Below, piece by piece: positions 13,845 to 22,148 of a DNA stretch of 64,000 nucleotides. Source of the DNA: Nocardioides sp. NBC_00368. GTDB taxonomy: Bacteria; Actinomycetota; Actinomycetes; Propionibacteriales; Nocardioidaceae. The position numbers and the translations under genes were made by a program. Positions within the stretch are counted from its first letter, which is position 1. Every line of letters begins with the position of its first letter. The stretch is taken from NCBI RefSeq assembly GCF_036090055.1, contig NZ_CP107970.1:5911001-5975000 (forward strand). Direction: 5' to 3'. A model generated the notes under the pieces. The model searched no databases and was not told where the DNA came from. It worked only from the letters and a program-made list of their open reading frames with translations.

Positions 13845-15959
13845 ATGCCGGTGCACTACCCATTTTCTGCCGTTCTCGGCTGTCAGGCCGACTCAGCCAC
13901 AGGGCTCGACGACATGGGCCTCGCGCTCGTGCTCACCACGATCTCCCCGGAGATCGGCGGGGTGCTGGTCCGTGGCGAGAAGGGGACCGCGAAGTCGACG
14001 GCCGTACGCGGCCTGGCGGCCGTGCTGCCCTCGATCTCGGTCTACGCCGGGGACCGGTTCTCGATCGACCCCGCCGACCCGTCCGCGGAGTCGCCGGACG
14101 GGCCGTTCGGGTCCGCTGCCGTCGTGGAGAGCCGGCCGGTGCGGCTGGTCGAGCTTCCGGTGGGCGCCACCGAGGACCGGGTCGTCGGCTCGCTCCACCT
14201 GGAGAGCGCGCTGTCGCGCGGTGCGGTCGAGTTCGAGCCCGGGCTGCTCGCCCGGGCCCACCGCGGCCTGCTGTACGTCGACGAGGTCAACCTGCTCCAC
14301 GACCACCTGGTCGACCTGCTGCTGGACGCGGCCGCGATGGGCCGGGTCTCGGTCGAGCGTGACGGGGTCTCGGTCGAGCACGCCGCGCGGTTCGTGCTGA
14401 TCGGCACGATGAACCCCGAGGAGGGCGAGCTGCGTCCGCAGCTGCTGGACCGCTTCGGGCTCACCGTCGAGGTCGCCGCGCCCCGGGACCCCGCGCTCCG
14501 CGCCGAGGTCGTACGCCGCCGGATGGCCTTCGACATGGACTCTCCCGCGTTCGTCGAGCGCTATGTCGCCGCCGAGCGCGACCTGACCGCCCGGATCTCG
14601 GCCGCCCGCGCGCTGGTCGGGAAGGTCCGGCTCACCGCGCCGGGGCTGCTCAAGATCGCCGAGGTCTGCGCGGCCTTCGAGGTCGACGGGCTGCGCGCCG
14701 ACATCGTCACCGCCCGCACCGCCGTCGCGCACGCGGCCTGGGCCGGGCGCTCCGAGGTCACCCGCGAAGACATCCGCCGGGCCGCGCTCCTGGCTCTCCC
14801 GCATCGCCGCCGTCGCAACCCCTTCGACGCTCCCGGCCTCGACGAGGACCTCCTCGACCGCATCCTCGGCGACGAGGAGCTGCCGCCGGAGCCTCCGGAG
14901 GGCGGGCCCGAGGACGGGCCTCAGAACGGGCCGGAGGACGGGCACGATCCGGCTCCGCCCAGCGGCGACGGTTCGACCGACGCGGAACCCCCGTCGGTCG
15001 AACCCGACGAGCGCCAGCGAGACGGTGCCGAGACCAACACAGCCGATTCCGCGGACGACCACCCCGAGGCGCCGCCCACGCCCTCCGCTCCCGCACCCGA
15101 GTCGGTCACCGCGGCCGCCCCGGCCTACCGCCCCCGCCTGCTGACCGTCACCGGCCTGGGCACCGGCCGCACCGGCGGCCGGAGCAAGGCGATCGGCAGC
15201 AGCGGCCGCCGGATCGGCGCGAACACCAGCACCCGCGGCTCGCTCCACCTCGTCGAGACGCTCAAGGCCGCCGCGGGCAAGCAGGCCGCCCGGCCGCGCA
15301 CCTCGGCCAAGGTCGAGCTCCGGCTCGAGGACCTCCGCACCGCGGTCCGCGAGGGCCGCGAGGCCAACCTGGTGCTCTTCTGCGTGGACGCGTCCGGGTC
15401 GATGGCCGCGCGCAAGCGGATGGCGCAGGTGAAGGCGGCGGTCCTCTCCCTGCTCCTCGACGCCTACCGGCGCCGCGACAAGGTCGGGATGATCACCTTC
15501 CGCGGCGAGGGTGCCGAGCTCGTGCTCCCGCCGACCGGGTCGGTCGACCTCGCGGCGGCACGTCTGGACGAGGTGCCCGCCGGAGGACGTACGCCGCTGG
15601 CCGAAGGCCTCCTCGAGGCCGCCCGGGTGCTGCAGCGCGAGCATCTGCGTGACCCCGATCTGCGGCCGCTGCTCGTGGTCGTCACCGACGGTCGCGCCAA
15701 CTCGTCCCGAAAAGCTGCGCAGACCCACGGCAAGGACGCCGTGCGGCGCTCGCAGCAGGCCGCCGCGTACGTCGCCGGTCTGGGCGTCACCACCGTCGTC
15801 ATTGACTCCGAGAGCGGGCCGATGCGGCTCGGGCTGGCTCGCCGGCTGGCCGAGCACCTCGGTGCCGAGCACGTCCCGGTCGCCGAGGTGAGCGCCGAGG
15901 CGCTGACGTCGGCCGTCCACGGGTTCACCGGATCCACCATGGGAAGGGGCGCTGCCTGA
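13845..15959 (+). CDS. Cobaltochelatase/Mg-chelatase type ChlI-ChlD fusion subunit
   Basis: The 704-residue protein joins an AAA+ domain and a von Willebrand A domain. Walker A is GEKGTAKST (residues 44-52) and Walker B lies in LLYVDEVNLLHDH. Residues about 345-425 form a Pro/Glu/Asp-rich linker that includes a repeat-derived segment. The VWA domain has the metal site DASGSM near residue 515 and TDGRAN further on. In actinobacteria such fusions act as the ATPase partner of CobN to insert cobalt into hydrogenobyrinate a,c-diamide, replacing CobS and CobT of Paracoccus-type systems. CobN is encoded at 28395-32000. This gene heads a riboswitch-controlled operon and overlaps cobO by one base. Confidence 0.9.
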   Translation: MPVHYPFSAVLGCQADSATGLDDMGLALVLTTISPEIGGVLVRGEKGTAKSTAVRGLAAVLPSISVYAGDRFSIDPADPSAESPDGPFGSAAVVESRPVRLVELPVGATEDRVVGSLHLESALSRGAVEFEPGLLARAHRGLLYVDEVNLLHDHLVDLLLDAAAMGRVSVERDGVSVEHAARFVLIGTMNPEEGELRPQLLDRFGLTVEVAAPRDPALRAEVVRRRMAFDMDSPAFVERYVAAERDLTARISAARALVGKVRLTAPGLLKIAEVCAAFEVDGLRADIVTARTAVAHAAWAGRSEVTREDIRRAALLALPHRRRRNPFDAPGLDEDLLDRILGDEELPPEPPEGGPEDGPQNGPEDGHDPAPPSGDGSTDAEPPSVEPDERQRDGAETNTADSADDHPEAPPTPSAPAPESVTAAAPAYRPRLLTVTGLGTGRTGGRSKAIGSSGRRIGANTSTRGSLHLVETLKAAAGKQAARPRTSAKVELRLEDLRTAVREGREANLVLFCVDASGSMAARKRMAQVKAAVLSLLLDAYRRRDKVGMITFRGEGAELVLPPTGSVDLAAARLDEVPAGGRTPLAEGLLEAARVLQREHLRDPDLRPLLVVVTDGRANSSRKAAQTHGKDAVRRSQQAAAYVAGLGVTTVVIDSESGPMRLGLARRLAEHLGAEHVPVAEVSAEALTSAVHGFTGSTMGRGAA
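14970..15043. repeat. Palindromic repeat variant inside the ChlI-ChlD linker
   Basis: ggttcgaccgac (14970-14981) is the exact complement of gtcggtcgaacc (14993-15004). The following sequence ends in cgagaccaacacag (15029-15042), which also closes the copy in cobBC (17998-18011). It is in frame within the disordered linker. Confidence 0.65.
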
Positions 15960-16573
15960 TGCCGAAGGGACAGCCGCTGAACGTACCCGACGACGGGCTC
16001 ACCACCCGCCAGCGCCGCAACCGGCCGCTGGTGATGGTCCACACCGGTCCCGGCAAGGGCAAGTCGACCGCCGCCTTCGGACTCGCACTGCGCGGCTGGA
16101 ACCAGGGCTGGCGGATCGGGGTCTTCCAGTTCGTGAAGTCGGCCAAGTGGCGCATCGGCGAGCAGACCGTGCTCGAGCGCCTCGGCAAGCTGCACGAGGA
16201 GACCGGCGAGGGTGGACCGGTCGACTGGCACAAGATGGGCTCCGGCTGGTCCTGGTCGCGCAAGCAGGGTGAGGCCGAGGACCACGCTGCGGCCGCCGCC
16301 GAGGGCTGGGCCGAGATCAAGCGGTGCCTGGCCGAGGAGCGCTACGACCTCCTCGTCCTCGACGAGTTCACCTACCCGATCAAGTGGGGTTGGGTCTCCG
16401 CCGAGGAGGTGGCGTCGGTGCTCTCCGAGCGCCCCGGGCGCCAGCACGTCGTGATCACCGGCCGTGACGCCGATCCCGCCGTGCTCGAGGTCGCCGACCT
16501 GGTTACCGAGATGACCAAGATCAAGCACCCCATGGACGCCGGCCAGAAGGGCCAGAAGGGCATCGAATGGTGA
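15959..16573 (+). CDS. cobO: Cob(I)yrinic acid a,c-diamide adenosyltransferase
   Basis: The 204-residue CobO/CobA-type enzyme carries the P-loop GPGKGKSTAAFG near residues 30-41, followed by WNQGWRIGVFQFVKSAKW, VLDEFTYPIKWGW and the ending LVTEMTKIKHPMDAGQKGQKG. It transfers the adenosyl group of ATP to Co(I) in the corrin ring. It is coupled on both sides: TGATG with chlID, and a seven-base overlap with cobBC. The N-terminal extension before the P-loop is typical of the actinobacterial form. Confidence 0.96.
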   Translation: MPKGQPLNVPDDGLTTRQRRNRPLVMVHTGPGKGKSTAAFGLALRGWNQGWRIGVFQFVKSAKWRIGEQTVLERLGKLHEETGEGGPVDWHKMGSGWSWSRKQGEAEDHAAAAAEGWAEIKRCLAEERYDLLVLDEFTYPIKWGWVSAEEVASVLSERPGRQHVVITGRDADPAVLEVADLVTEMTKIKHPMDAGQKGQKGIEW

Positions 16574-19050
16574 CCCTGCCCAGGCTGGTGGTCGCGGCTC
16601 CCTCGACGGGCTCGGGGAAGACGACGATCGCAACCGGGCTGATGGCGGCGCTGCGTGCCTCCGGGACCGCCGTGAGCGGTCACAAGGTCGGCCCTGACTA
16701 CATCGACCCGGGCTACCACGCGCTCGCCACCGGACGCCCAGGCCGCAACCTCGACCCACACCTCGTCGGCGTCGAGCGGGTCGTACCGCTGCTGCTCCAC
16801 GGCGCCGCCGGGGCGGACGTCGCGGTCATCGAGGGCGTCATGGGCCTCTACGACGGCCGCCTCGGCACCGACGGCTTCGCCTCCACCGCGCACGTCGCCG
16901 GCCTGACCTCCTCGCCCGTCGTCCTGGTCCTCGACGTCGCCCGGATGTCCCGGTCCGCTGCCGCGATCGCGGCGGGCATGGCGGCCTTCGACCCGTCCGT
17001 ACGCATCGGGGGAGTCGTCCTCAACCGATGCTCTCCCGGGCGCAACGCCGATGAGATCCGGCGAGCGCTGGACCAGGTCGGCCTGCCGGTGCTCGGCATG
17101 CTCCCGCGGGACGAGTCGCTCGCCTCCCCGTCGCGTCACCTGGGTCTCGTCCCCGTCGCCGAGCGGGACGAGTCGGTCGCGCTGATCGAGCGGCTGGGGG
17201 AGCAGGTGGCCGCTCACCTCGACCTCTCGGCGCTCCTGGACGTCGCTCGCTCAGCGCCGGACCTCGACGATGATCCCTGGGATCCGCTGGAGGAGCTGCG
17301 CGGAGACGACACAGTCGAGGACCAGAGTGATCGCCCGGTGGTGGCCGTCGCGGGCGGCAGGGCGTTCACGTTCCGCTACCCCGAGACCGAGGAGCTCCTG
17401 GAGGCGGCAGGCTGCGACGTACGCCCCTTCGACCCGCTCACCGATCCCGCGCTCCCCGAGGACACCAGGGGGATCTACCTCGGCGGCGGGTTCCCGGAGG
17501 TGTACGCCGCCGAGCTGGCCGCGAACACGAGCCTGCTCCGAGACCTGAAGGCCGCCGTCCAGGCCGGGATCCCGACCGTCGCCGAGTGCGCCGGACTCCT
17601 CTACCTGGCCGAGTCGCTCGACGAGGTCCCGATGGCCGGCGCCATCCCCGCCCACGCCGCGATGAGCGAACGGCTCACCCTGCGCTACCCGGTCGCGGTC
17701 GCCGCCTCCGACTCCCTGCTCACCCGGGCCGGCGAGCAGGTCACCGGCCACGAGTTCCACCGCACCACCACCTCGCCCCCGGCCGGGACCCAGGCGGCGT
17801 GGACCGTCGACGGCGCGCCGACCGGCTTCAGCAGCGACACCGTCCACGCGTCCTACCTCCACGTGCACTGGGCCGGCCATCCGCACCTCGCCCGCCGCTT
17901 CGCCGAAGCATCGCGTGCCTTCGCCGCTCGTTCGGTGACTGGCCGAGCCGACCCCGCTGGTCGAGCCGACGTCGTGAGGGACGAACGACGTCGTGTCGAG
18001 ACCAACACAGGCGCGACCAGCGGCTGGGACGGCAAGGTTGCGGACCCGCTGCGGCACCACGGCGACGTCGAGGTGGGCGACGGGCTGCTCGACTTCGCGG
18101 TGAACGTCTACCCGGACCCGCGACCGGAGTGGCTGGACCAGGCACTCCACGACTCGCTCGCACCGGCCGCCTACCCCGACGAGGAGCCGGCGCGGGCGGC
18201 GCTGGCCAAGCATCATGGCCGTGAGCGTGCCGAGGTGCTCCCGACGGCAGGGGCGGCAGAAGCATTCACGCTGGTCGCGAGAGCGAGGAAGTGGCGGAAG
18301 CCCGTCGTGGTCCATCCGCAGTTCACAGAGCCCCACGCGGCGCTGGAGCAGGCCGGCCGCACGGTCACCGAGGTCCGCCTCCGCGCCGAGGACGGGTTCG
18401 CGCTGGACCCGGCGACGGTGCCCGGCGACGCGGACCTGGTCGTCGTCGGCAACCCGACCAACCCCACCGGCGTACTCCATCCCACCGACACCCTCCGCGA
18501 GCTCCTTCGCCCCGGGCGCCTGGTCGTGGTCGACGAGGCGTTCATGGACGCGGTTCCCGGCGAACCCGAGACGCTCACCGGTGAGCGGACCGAGGGCCTG
18601 CTGGTGATCCGGAGCCTGACGAAGCACTGGTCCATCCCGGGCGTACGCGCGGGCTACGTCGTCGGCGACCCCGCCGCGATCGGCGACCTCGAGGCCGTAC
18701 GTACCCCGTGGTCGGTCTCGGCCACCGCCGCCGCCGCGATGCTCGCCTGCGCCACCGAGCGCGCGAGCGCCGAGGCCCGCGAGCGCGCCGAGCGGATCGC
18801 CACCTGGCGCGACCATCTCGAGGCGGGCCTGCGCGAGCTGGAGATCGAGTACGTCCCCTCGGCCGCCTCCTTCGTCCTGGCCCGCCCCGGCGTCGGAGTC
18901 CGGGAGACCCTGCGCGACCAGGGGATCGCCGTACGCCGCGCCGACACCTTCCCCGGGCTCGGCCCGGACTGGGTGCGGATCGCGGTGCGCCCCGAGGAGC
19001 CGACAGACCGGCTCCTGGCCGCCCTGCGCCGGACCAGGGCAGACCGGTGA
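16567..19050 (+). CDS. cobBC: Fusion of cobyrinate a,c-diamide synthase (CobB) and CobC aminotransferase-like enzyme
   Basis: The 827-residue protein has three parts. Residues 1-455 are CobB: an ATP-binding domain with PSTGSGKTTIATGL, then a glutamine amidotransferase domain with nucleophile Cys341 (AECAGLLYL) and its histidine in HASYLHVHW. Residues about 463-487 are an Arg/Asp-rich linker encoded by a dispersed palindrome. Residues 490-827 are a fold-type I PLP enzyme of the CobC/CobD threonine-phosphate decarboxylase family, with VVGNPTNPTGVL, VVDEAFMD and the PLP lysine Lys686 in RSLTKHWSIPGVRAGY. CobB amidates the a and c side chains; the second domain supplies or attaches aminopropanol phosphate. 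cobBC and cobD overlap by four bases. Confidence 0.93.
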   Translation: MVTLPRLVVAAPSTGSGKTTIATGLMAALRASGTAVSGHKVGPDYIDPGYHALATGRPGRNLDPHLVGVERVVPLLLHGAAGADVAVIEGVMGLYDGRLGTDGFASTAHVAGLTSSPVVLVLDVARMSRSAAAIAAGMAAFDPSVRIGGVVLNRCSPGRNADEIRRALDQVGLPVLGMLPRDESLASPSRHLGLVPVAERDESVALIERLGEQVAAHLDLSALLDVARSAPDLDDDPWDPLEELRGDDTVEDQSDRPVVAVAGGRAFTFRYPETEELLEAAGCDVRPFDPLTDPALPEDTRGIYLGGGFPEVYAAELAANTSLLRDLKAAVQAGIPTVAECAGLLYLAESLDEVPMAGAIPAHAAMSERLTLRYPVAVAASDSLLTRAGEQVTGHEFHRTTTSPPAGTQAAWTVDGAPTGFSSDTVHASYLHVHWAGHPHLARRFAEASRAFAARSVTGRADPAGRADVVRDERRRVETNTGATSGWDGKVADPLRHHGDVEVGDGLLDFAVNVYPDPRPEWLDQALHDSLAPAAYPDEEPARAALAKHHGRERAEVLPTAGAAEAFTLVARARKWRKPVVVHPQFTEPHAALEQAGRTVTEVRLRAEDGFALDPATVPGDADLVVVGNPTNPTGVLHPTDTLRELLRPGRLVVVDEAFMDAVPGEPETLTGERTEGLLVIRSLTKHWSIPGVRAGYVVGDPAAIGDLEAVRTPWSVSATAAAAMLACATERASAEARERAERIATWRDHLEAGLRELEIEYVPSAASFVLARPGVGVRETLRDQGIAVRRADTFPGLGPDWVRIAVRPEEPTDRLLAALRRTRADR
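17958..18004. repeat. Palindromic repeat between the CobB and CobC domains
   Basis: tggtcgagccgacgtcg (17958-17974) faces cgacgtcgtgtcgagacca (17986-18004), forming a near-perfect dyad. It encodes the Arg/Asp-rich interdomain linker in frame. The outer letters tggtcgag and gagacca match the other copies of this repeat family. Confidence 0.7.
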
Positions 19051-19973
19051 GCCCGCGGGCGATCGGGCTGCTGGCCGGCTTCGCGCTCGACCGTCTCCTC
19101 GGCGACCCGCGGCGCTACCACCCGGTCGCAGGCTTCGGCACCGTGGCGATGCGGGCCGAACGGGCCTGGTACGCGGACGACCGCGCCCGAGGCGTGCTTC
19201 ACACGGCCGCTCTCGTCGGGGGAGCGGTGGTCCTAGGAGCAGCTGCTGAGCGCGCCGCACCCGGCCGGGGCGGGAGGACCCTGATCACCGCGGCCGCGAC
19301 CTGGGCGGTCCTCGGCGGCCGCTCGCTGGAGCGGGAGGCGTTGGCGGTCCACGAGCATCTCGACCGCGACGACCTTCCCGCCGCGCGGCAGCGGCTCACC
19401 CACCTCGTCGGCCGCGACACCGCCGAGCTCGACGCCTCCGAGGTCTCCCGGGCCGTGGTCGAGAGCGTCGCGGAGAACACCTCCGACGCGGTGGTCGCGC
19501 CGCTGGTGTGGGGAGCCGTCGCCGGCGTACCCGGACTCCTCGGCTACCGCGCCGCCAACACCCTGGACGCGATGGTCGGCCACCACAACGAGCGCTACGA
19601 GCACTTCGGCTGGGCCAGCGCCCGCCTCGACGACCTGCTCAACCTCCCCGGCTCGCGCCTGTCCGGCCTGCTCACCCTGGCCGCGGCTCCGTCCCGGGCG
19701 AAACAGGCCTGGCAGGCCTGGCGCCGCGACGCCGCGCAGCACCCGAGCCCGAACGCCGGTGTCGTCGAGGCCTCCTTCGCCGGCGCCCTCGACGTCCGCC
19801 TCGGCGGCACCAACCGCTATTACGGCAACCGGGTCGAGCATCGCGCGGTGATGGGTGACGGCCGTGCCGCGACCCCCGCCGACGTCGTCAGCGCCACCAC
19901 CCTGGCCCGCAGGGTCGGCACCGGCGCGGCCGTGGCTGCGGCGGCGTACGCGGCGGTCGCTCAGCGGCCGTGA
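19047..19973 (+). CDS. cobD: Adenosylcobinamide-phosphate synthase
   Basis: This 308-residue integral membrane protein is of the CbiB/CobD family. It begins GLLAGFALDRLLGDPRRYHP and contains SVAENTSDAVVAPLVWGA, YRAANTLDAMVGHHNERY and HPSPNAGVVEASFAGALDV. It attaches (R)-1-aminopropan-2-ol O-2-phosphate to adenosylcobyric acid. The start is GTG 19047, in a GTGA overlap with cobBC. The last 13 bases overlap the end of the convergent ferredoxin gene. It is the final gene of the riboswitch 2 operon. Confidence 0.94.
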   Translation: MSPRAIGLLAGFALDRLLGDPRRYHPVAGFGTVAMRAERAWYADDRARGVLHTAALVGGAVVLGAAAERAAPGRGGRTLITAAATWAVLGGRSLEREALAVHEHLDRDDLPAARQRLTHLVGRDTAELDASEVSRAVVESVAENTSDAVVAPLVWGAVAGVPGLLGYRAANTLDAMVGHHNERYEHFGWASARLDDLLNLPGSRLSGLLTLAAAPSRAKQAWQAWRRDAAQHPSPNAGVVEASFAGALDVRLGGTNRYYGNRVEHRAVMGDGRAATPADVVSATTLARRVGTGAAVAAAAYAAVAQRP

Positions 19974-20317
19974 CGAAACGCCCGGGCCATGACCGCGGGC
20001 GGCGCGTCGGCGATGCCCGGCCCGCCGGCGCGGGTCCACTCGGCCAACGCGCCGGCGACCCGCTCCGAGCCGGCCCGGGCGACCCAGACCGGCCGGGCCC
20101 CACGCTGCCGCCCCTCGGGTGAGGGGCCGACGACCACGACGTCGGCACGTTCGCACGGGCCGAGGCAGTCGGCGACACGTACGGTCGCCGACTCCCCGGC
20201 CGCCGCGTTCAGTGTCGTGAGCACGGCCGCGTGGTCCACCCCGGGCGACTTCCGCTCGGTGCCGCAGCAGCAGCCGCGGCAGACCGTCAGCGTCGGCCGC
20301 CCGGCGGGGGCGCTCAT
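19961..20317 (-). CDS. Small thioredoxin-like [2Fe-2S] ferredoxin domain protein
   Basis: The 118-residue protein shows cysteines in the pattern CRGCCCGT near residue 13 and DCLGPCERAD near residue 51, the cluster-binding layout of thioredoxin-like [2Fe-2S] ferredoxins (the fold of the Clostridium pasteurianum and Aquifex proteins). It is the last gene of nrdB-nrdA-tail-ferredoxin. Its ATG shares an ATGA overlap with the stop of the 40-residue ORF upstream, so it is translationally coupled to ribonucleotide reductase. Similar proteins also occur near cobalamin genes, and cobD converges on it here. Its electron-transfer partner is unknown. Confidence 0.85.
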   Translation of the reverse strand: MSAPAGRPTLTVCRGCCCGTERKSPGVDHAAVLTTLNAAAGESATVRVADCLGPCERADVVVVGPSPEGRQRGARPVWVARAGSERVAGALAEWTRAGGPGIADAPPAVMARAFRHGR

Positions 20318-20436
20318 CCTTCGCAGGCCTCGCAGTCCGGGCCGTTCTCGATGGCACAGACCGCGGCGTCGCTCCAGTCGTCCCAGCTCAGGTCGTCGAT
20401 GGCGTCGGTGGTGGTCGGGTTCTCGTTCATGGTCAT
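20314..20436 (-). CDS. 40-residue ORF carrying the C-terminal redox tail of ribonucleotide reductase alpha
   Basis: The predicted peptide begins MTMNENPTTTDAIDD and ends VCAIENGPDCEACEG. Its end closely resembles the flexible C-terminal tail of class I NrdA proteins, where a C-x-x-C pair reduces the active-site disulfide. NrdA in this window ends without such cysteines. The start at 20436 overlaps the nrdA stop (ATGA, 20433-20436), while a second ATG at 20430 has caggag at a better distance, giving 38 residues. Its frame is -1 relative to nrdA, so a separate peptide, a frameshifted fusion, or a disrupted gene are all possible. The stop overlaps the ferredoxin start. Confidence 0.72.
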   Translation of the reverse strand: MTMNENPTTTDAIDDLSWDDWSDAAVCAIENGPDCEACEG

Positions 20437-22148
20437 GCTCCTGTGGTCGAAGTGGTCGAAGAGGACTGCTTGCTGGCCTGGATGCCGGCACGCGAGCGCA
20501 GGTAGTACAGGCTCTTGATGTTCGGGTCGAGCAGCGCGAGCTTGTGGATCTTGCTGATGTACTGCGGCGTCGCGTCGGCCTGGAAGAACAGGTTGAGCGA
20601 CTGGGCCTGGTCGATGTAGACCTGCCGGTCGGAGGCCCGGGCGAGCAGGATCTCCTGGTCGATCTCGTAGCCGGTCCGGAAGACCTCCTTCTCGTGGTCA
20701 TCGAGCCACGAGACGTGCTGCACGGAGCCGCCGTGGTCGATGATGTCGGAGATGTGCGCCTGGTCGTAGACGCCACGCTCCTTCATCACCTCGACGAGGT
20801 TCTGGTTGGCCCGCGGCATCTCGCCGGCCGAGGTGGTCTGGTTCCAGACGTTGGCGACGTACGGCTCGATGCCCTGGCTGGTGCCGCCGACGATCACCGC
20901 GGTGCTCATCGTCGGCGCGATCGCCATCAGGTGGGAGTTACGACGGCCGACGCACCACTCCGGGATGCCCGCGACCGAGCCCATCCACCGCGACGCGGCG
21001 TCGGCACGCGACGAGATCCGCTCGAAGATGTCCTTGTTCAGCGCTGCCGCCTTGTCCGACTCGAACGGCACCCGCTGCTTCTGCAGGTAGTCGTGGTAGC
21101 CCATCACGCCGAGGCCCAGGCTGCGGGCCTTCTCGGTGTAGCGCACCGCCCGCTCCAGACCGCGGATGGTGCGAGCCTTGCGCAGGAACGCCTCGGCGAC
21201 CGCGTCGAGGAAGACGGTGGCGACGTACGCGGTGTCCTGGTCCTTCCACTCGTCGTAGGTCGACAGGTTCAGCGAGGAGAGCACACAGGTGTAGGAGTGG
21301 TCCTCGTCGCTGAAGAGGGTGATCTCCGAGCACAGGTTGGAGGCCTTGTTGGCCAGCCCGTTGGCCTGGTAGGACTCGGTCTGGGCGGCGTTGACGGTGT
21401 CGACCTTCCAGATGTAGCCCTTGCCGAGCACCACCCGGATCTTCAGCACCCGCTGGTAGCGCTCGAGCGCATCGCGATCCCCGGCCAGCATCCGGTCGAT
21501 GAAGGCCTGGCTGAAGATCCAGCCGACGTTCTTGTTGGCCGGCTCGCGGAAGATCAGGTCGGCGAGCTCGTAGAAGTCCGGGTGGTCCACGGGCAGGTAG
21601 CCCGCCCAGGAGCCGCGGCGGGTGGCGCCCTGGCTGATCTGGTTGGTCATCTCCACGAAGTTGCAGAAGACCGGGACCACGCCGTTGGCCTTGCCGTTGT
21701 CGCTGAACTTCGCGCCGCGCGGCCGGACGTCACCGAGGTACGCCGAGGTGCCGAACCCGTTCTGGGACAGGATCGCGGCCTCCTTGAGGGTCTCGTAGAA
21801 GCCCCAGACCGAGTCCTCGACGTAGGAGCCCTCGCACGAGACCGGCAGGCCGCGGTCGGTGCCGAGGTTGGACAGCACCGGCGTCGAGGGGGAGAGCCAG
21901 CCGTTCCAGATCGCCTCGAAGAACGGCTCCGTCCAGGAGACGCCGTCCTCGCGGGCGTACATCTCGTCGGCCAGCTCGCCGGCGGTGGCCGCGATGGTCT
22001 CGTAGCGCTCGCGGACGCTCTGGTCCGCGACGGTGTACTTGGCCTTGAACATCGCGTAGCCCGCGGTGGTCATGAAGGCCGGCACGGTGCCCTCGTCCTG
22101 CAGTGCCTTGCGCTCGGCGGAGAGCGCCTCCCAGCTGGTGCTGCCCAT
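20433..22148 (-). CDS. nrdA: Class I ribonucleoside-diphosphate reductase alpha subunit, compact form
   Basis: The 571-residue catalytic subunit has the core residues of class I enzymes: the redox Cys in LPVSCEGSYVED, the N-x-C-x-E radical and acid-base group in ASNLCSEITL, the second redox Cys in YTCVLSSLNL, and the Tyr-Tyr radical pathway pair in SLYYLRSR near the C-terminus. It begins directly with the catalytic region and has no N-terminal ATP-cone, so overall allosteric activity control is probably absent. After SLYYLRSRAGIQASKQ it ends in a Ser/Thr tail from a repeated gtggtcgaa motif, without the usual CxxC. nrdB ends where nrdA begins (TGATG). Confidence 0.93.
   Translation of the reverse strand: MGSTSWEALSAERKALQDEGTVPAFMTTAGYAMFKAKYTVADQSVRERYETIAATAGELADEMYAREDGVSWTEPFFEAIWNGWLSPSTPVLSNLGTDRGLPVSCEGSYVEDSVWGFYETLKEAAILSQNGFGTSAYLGDVRPRGAKFSDNGKANGVVPVFCNFVEMTNQISQGATRRGSWAGYLPVDHPDFYELADLIFREPANKNVGWIFSQAFIDRMLAGDRDALERYQRVLKIRVVLGKGYIWKVDTVNAAQTESYQANGLANKASNLCSEITLFSDEDHSYTCVLSSLNLSTYDEWKDQDTAYVATVFLDAVAEAFLRKARTIRGLERAVRYTEKARSLGLGVMGYHDYLQKQRVPFESDKAAALNKDIFERISSRADAASRWMGSVAGIPEWCVGRRNSHLMAIAPTMSTAVIVGGTSQGIEPYVANVWNQTTSAGEMPRANQNLVEVMKERGVYDQAHISDIIDHGGSVQHVSWLDDHEKEVFRTGYEIDQEILLARASDRQVYIDQAQSLNLFFQADATPQYISKIHKLALLDPNIKSLYYLRSRAGIQASKQSSSTTSTTGA
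20443..20460. repeat. Tandem 9-mer gtggtcgaa at the nrdA 3' end
   Basis: Two direct copies of gtggtcgaa (20443-20451 and 20452-20460) encode the Ser-Thr tail of NrdA just before its stop codon. The tggtcga letters match the arms of the dispersed palindrome found in the cob genes, so this may be a partial copy. Confidence 0.5.

Noticed and set aside
20433..20436. Simple sequencing error splitting nrdA
   Set aside because: It cannot be excluded, but the ATGA overlaps at both ends of the small ORF and its own ribosome-binding site look like ordinary operon structure, so it is reported as a real feature with reservations.
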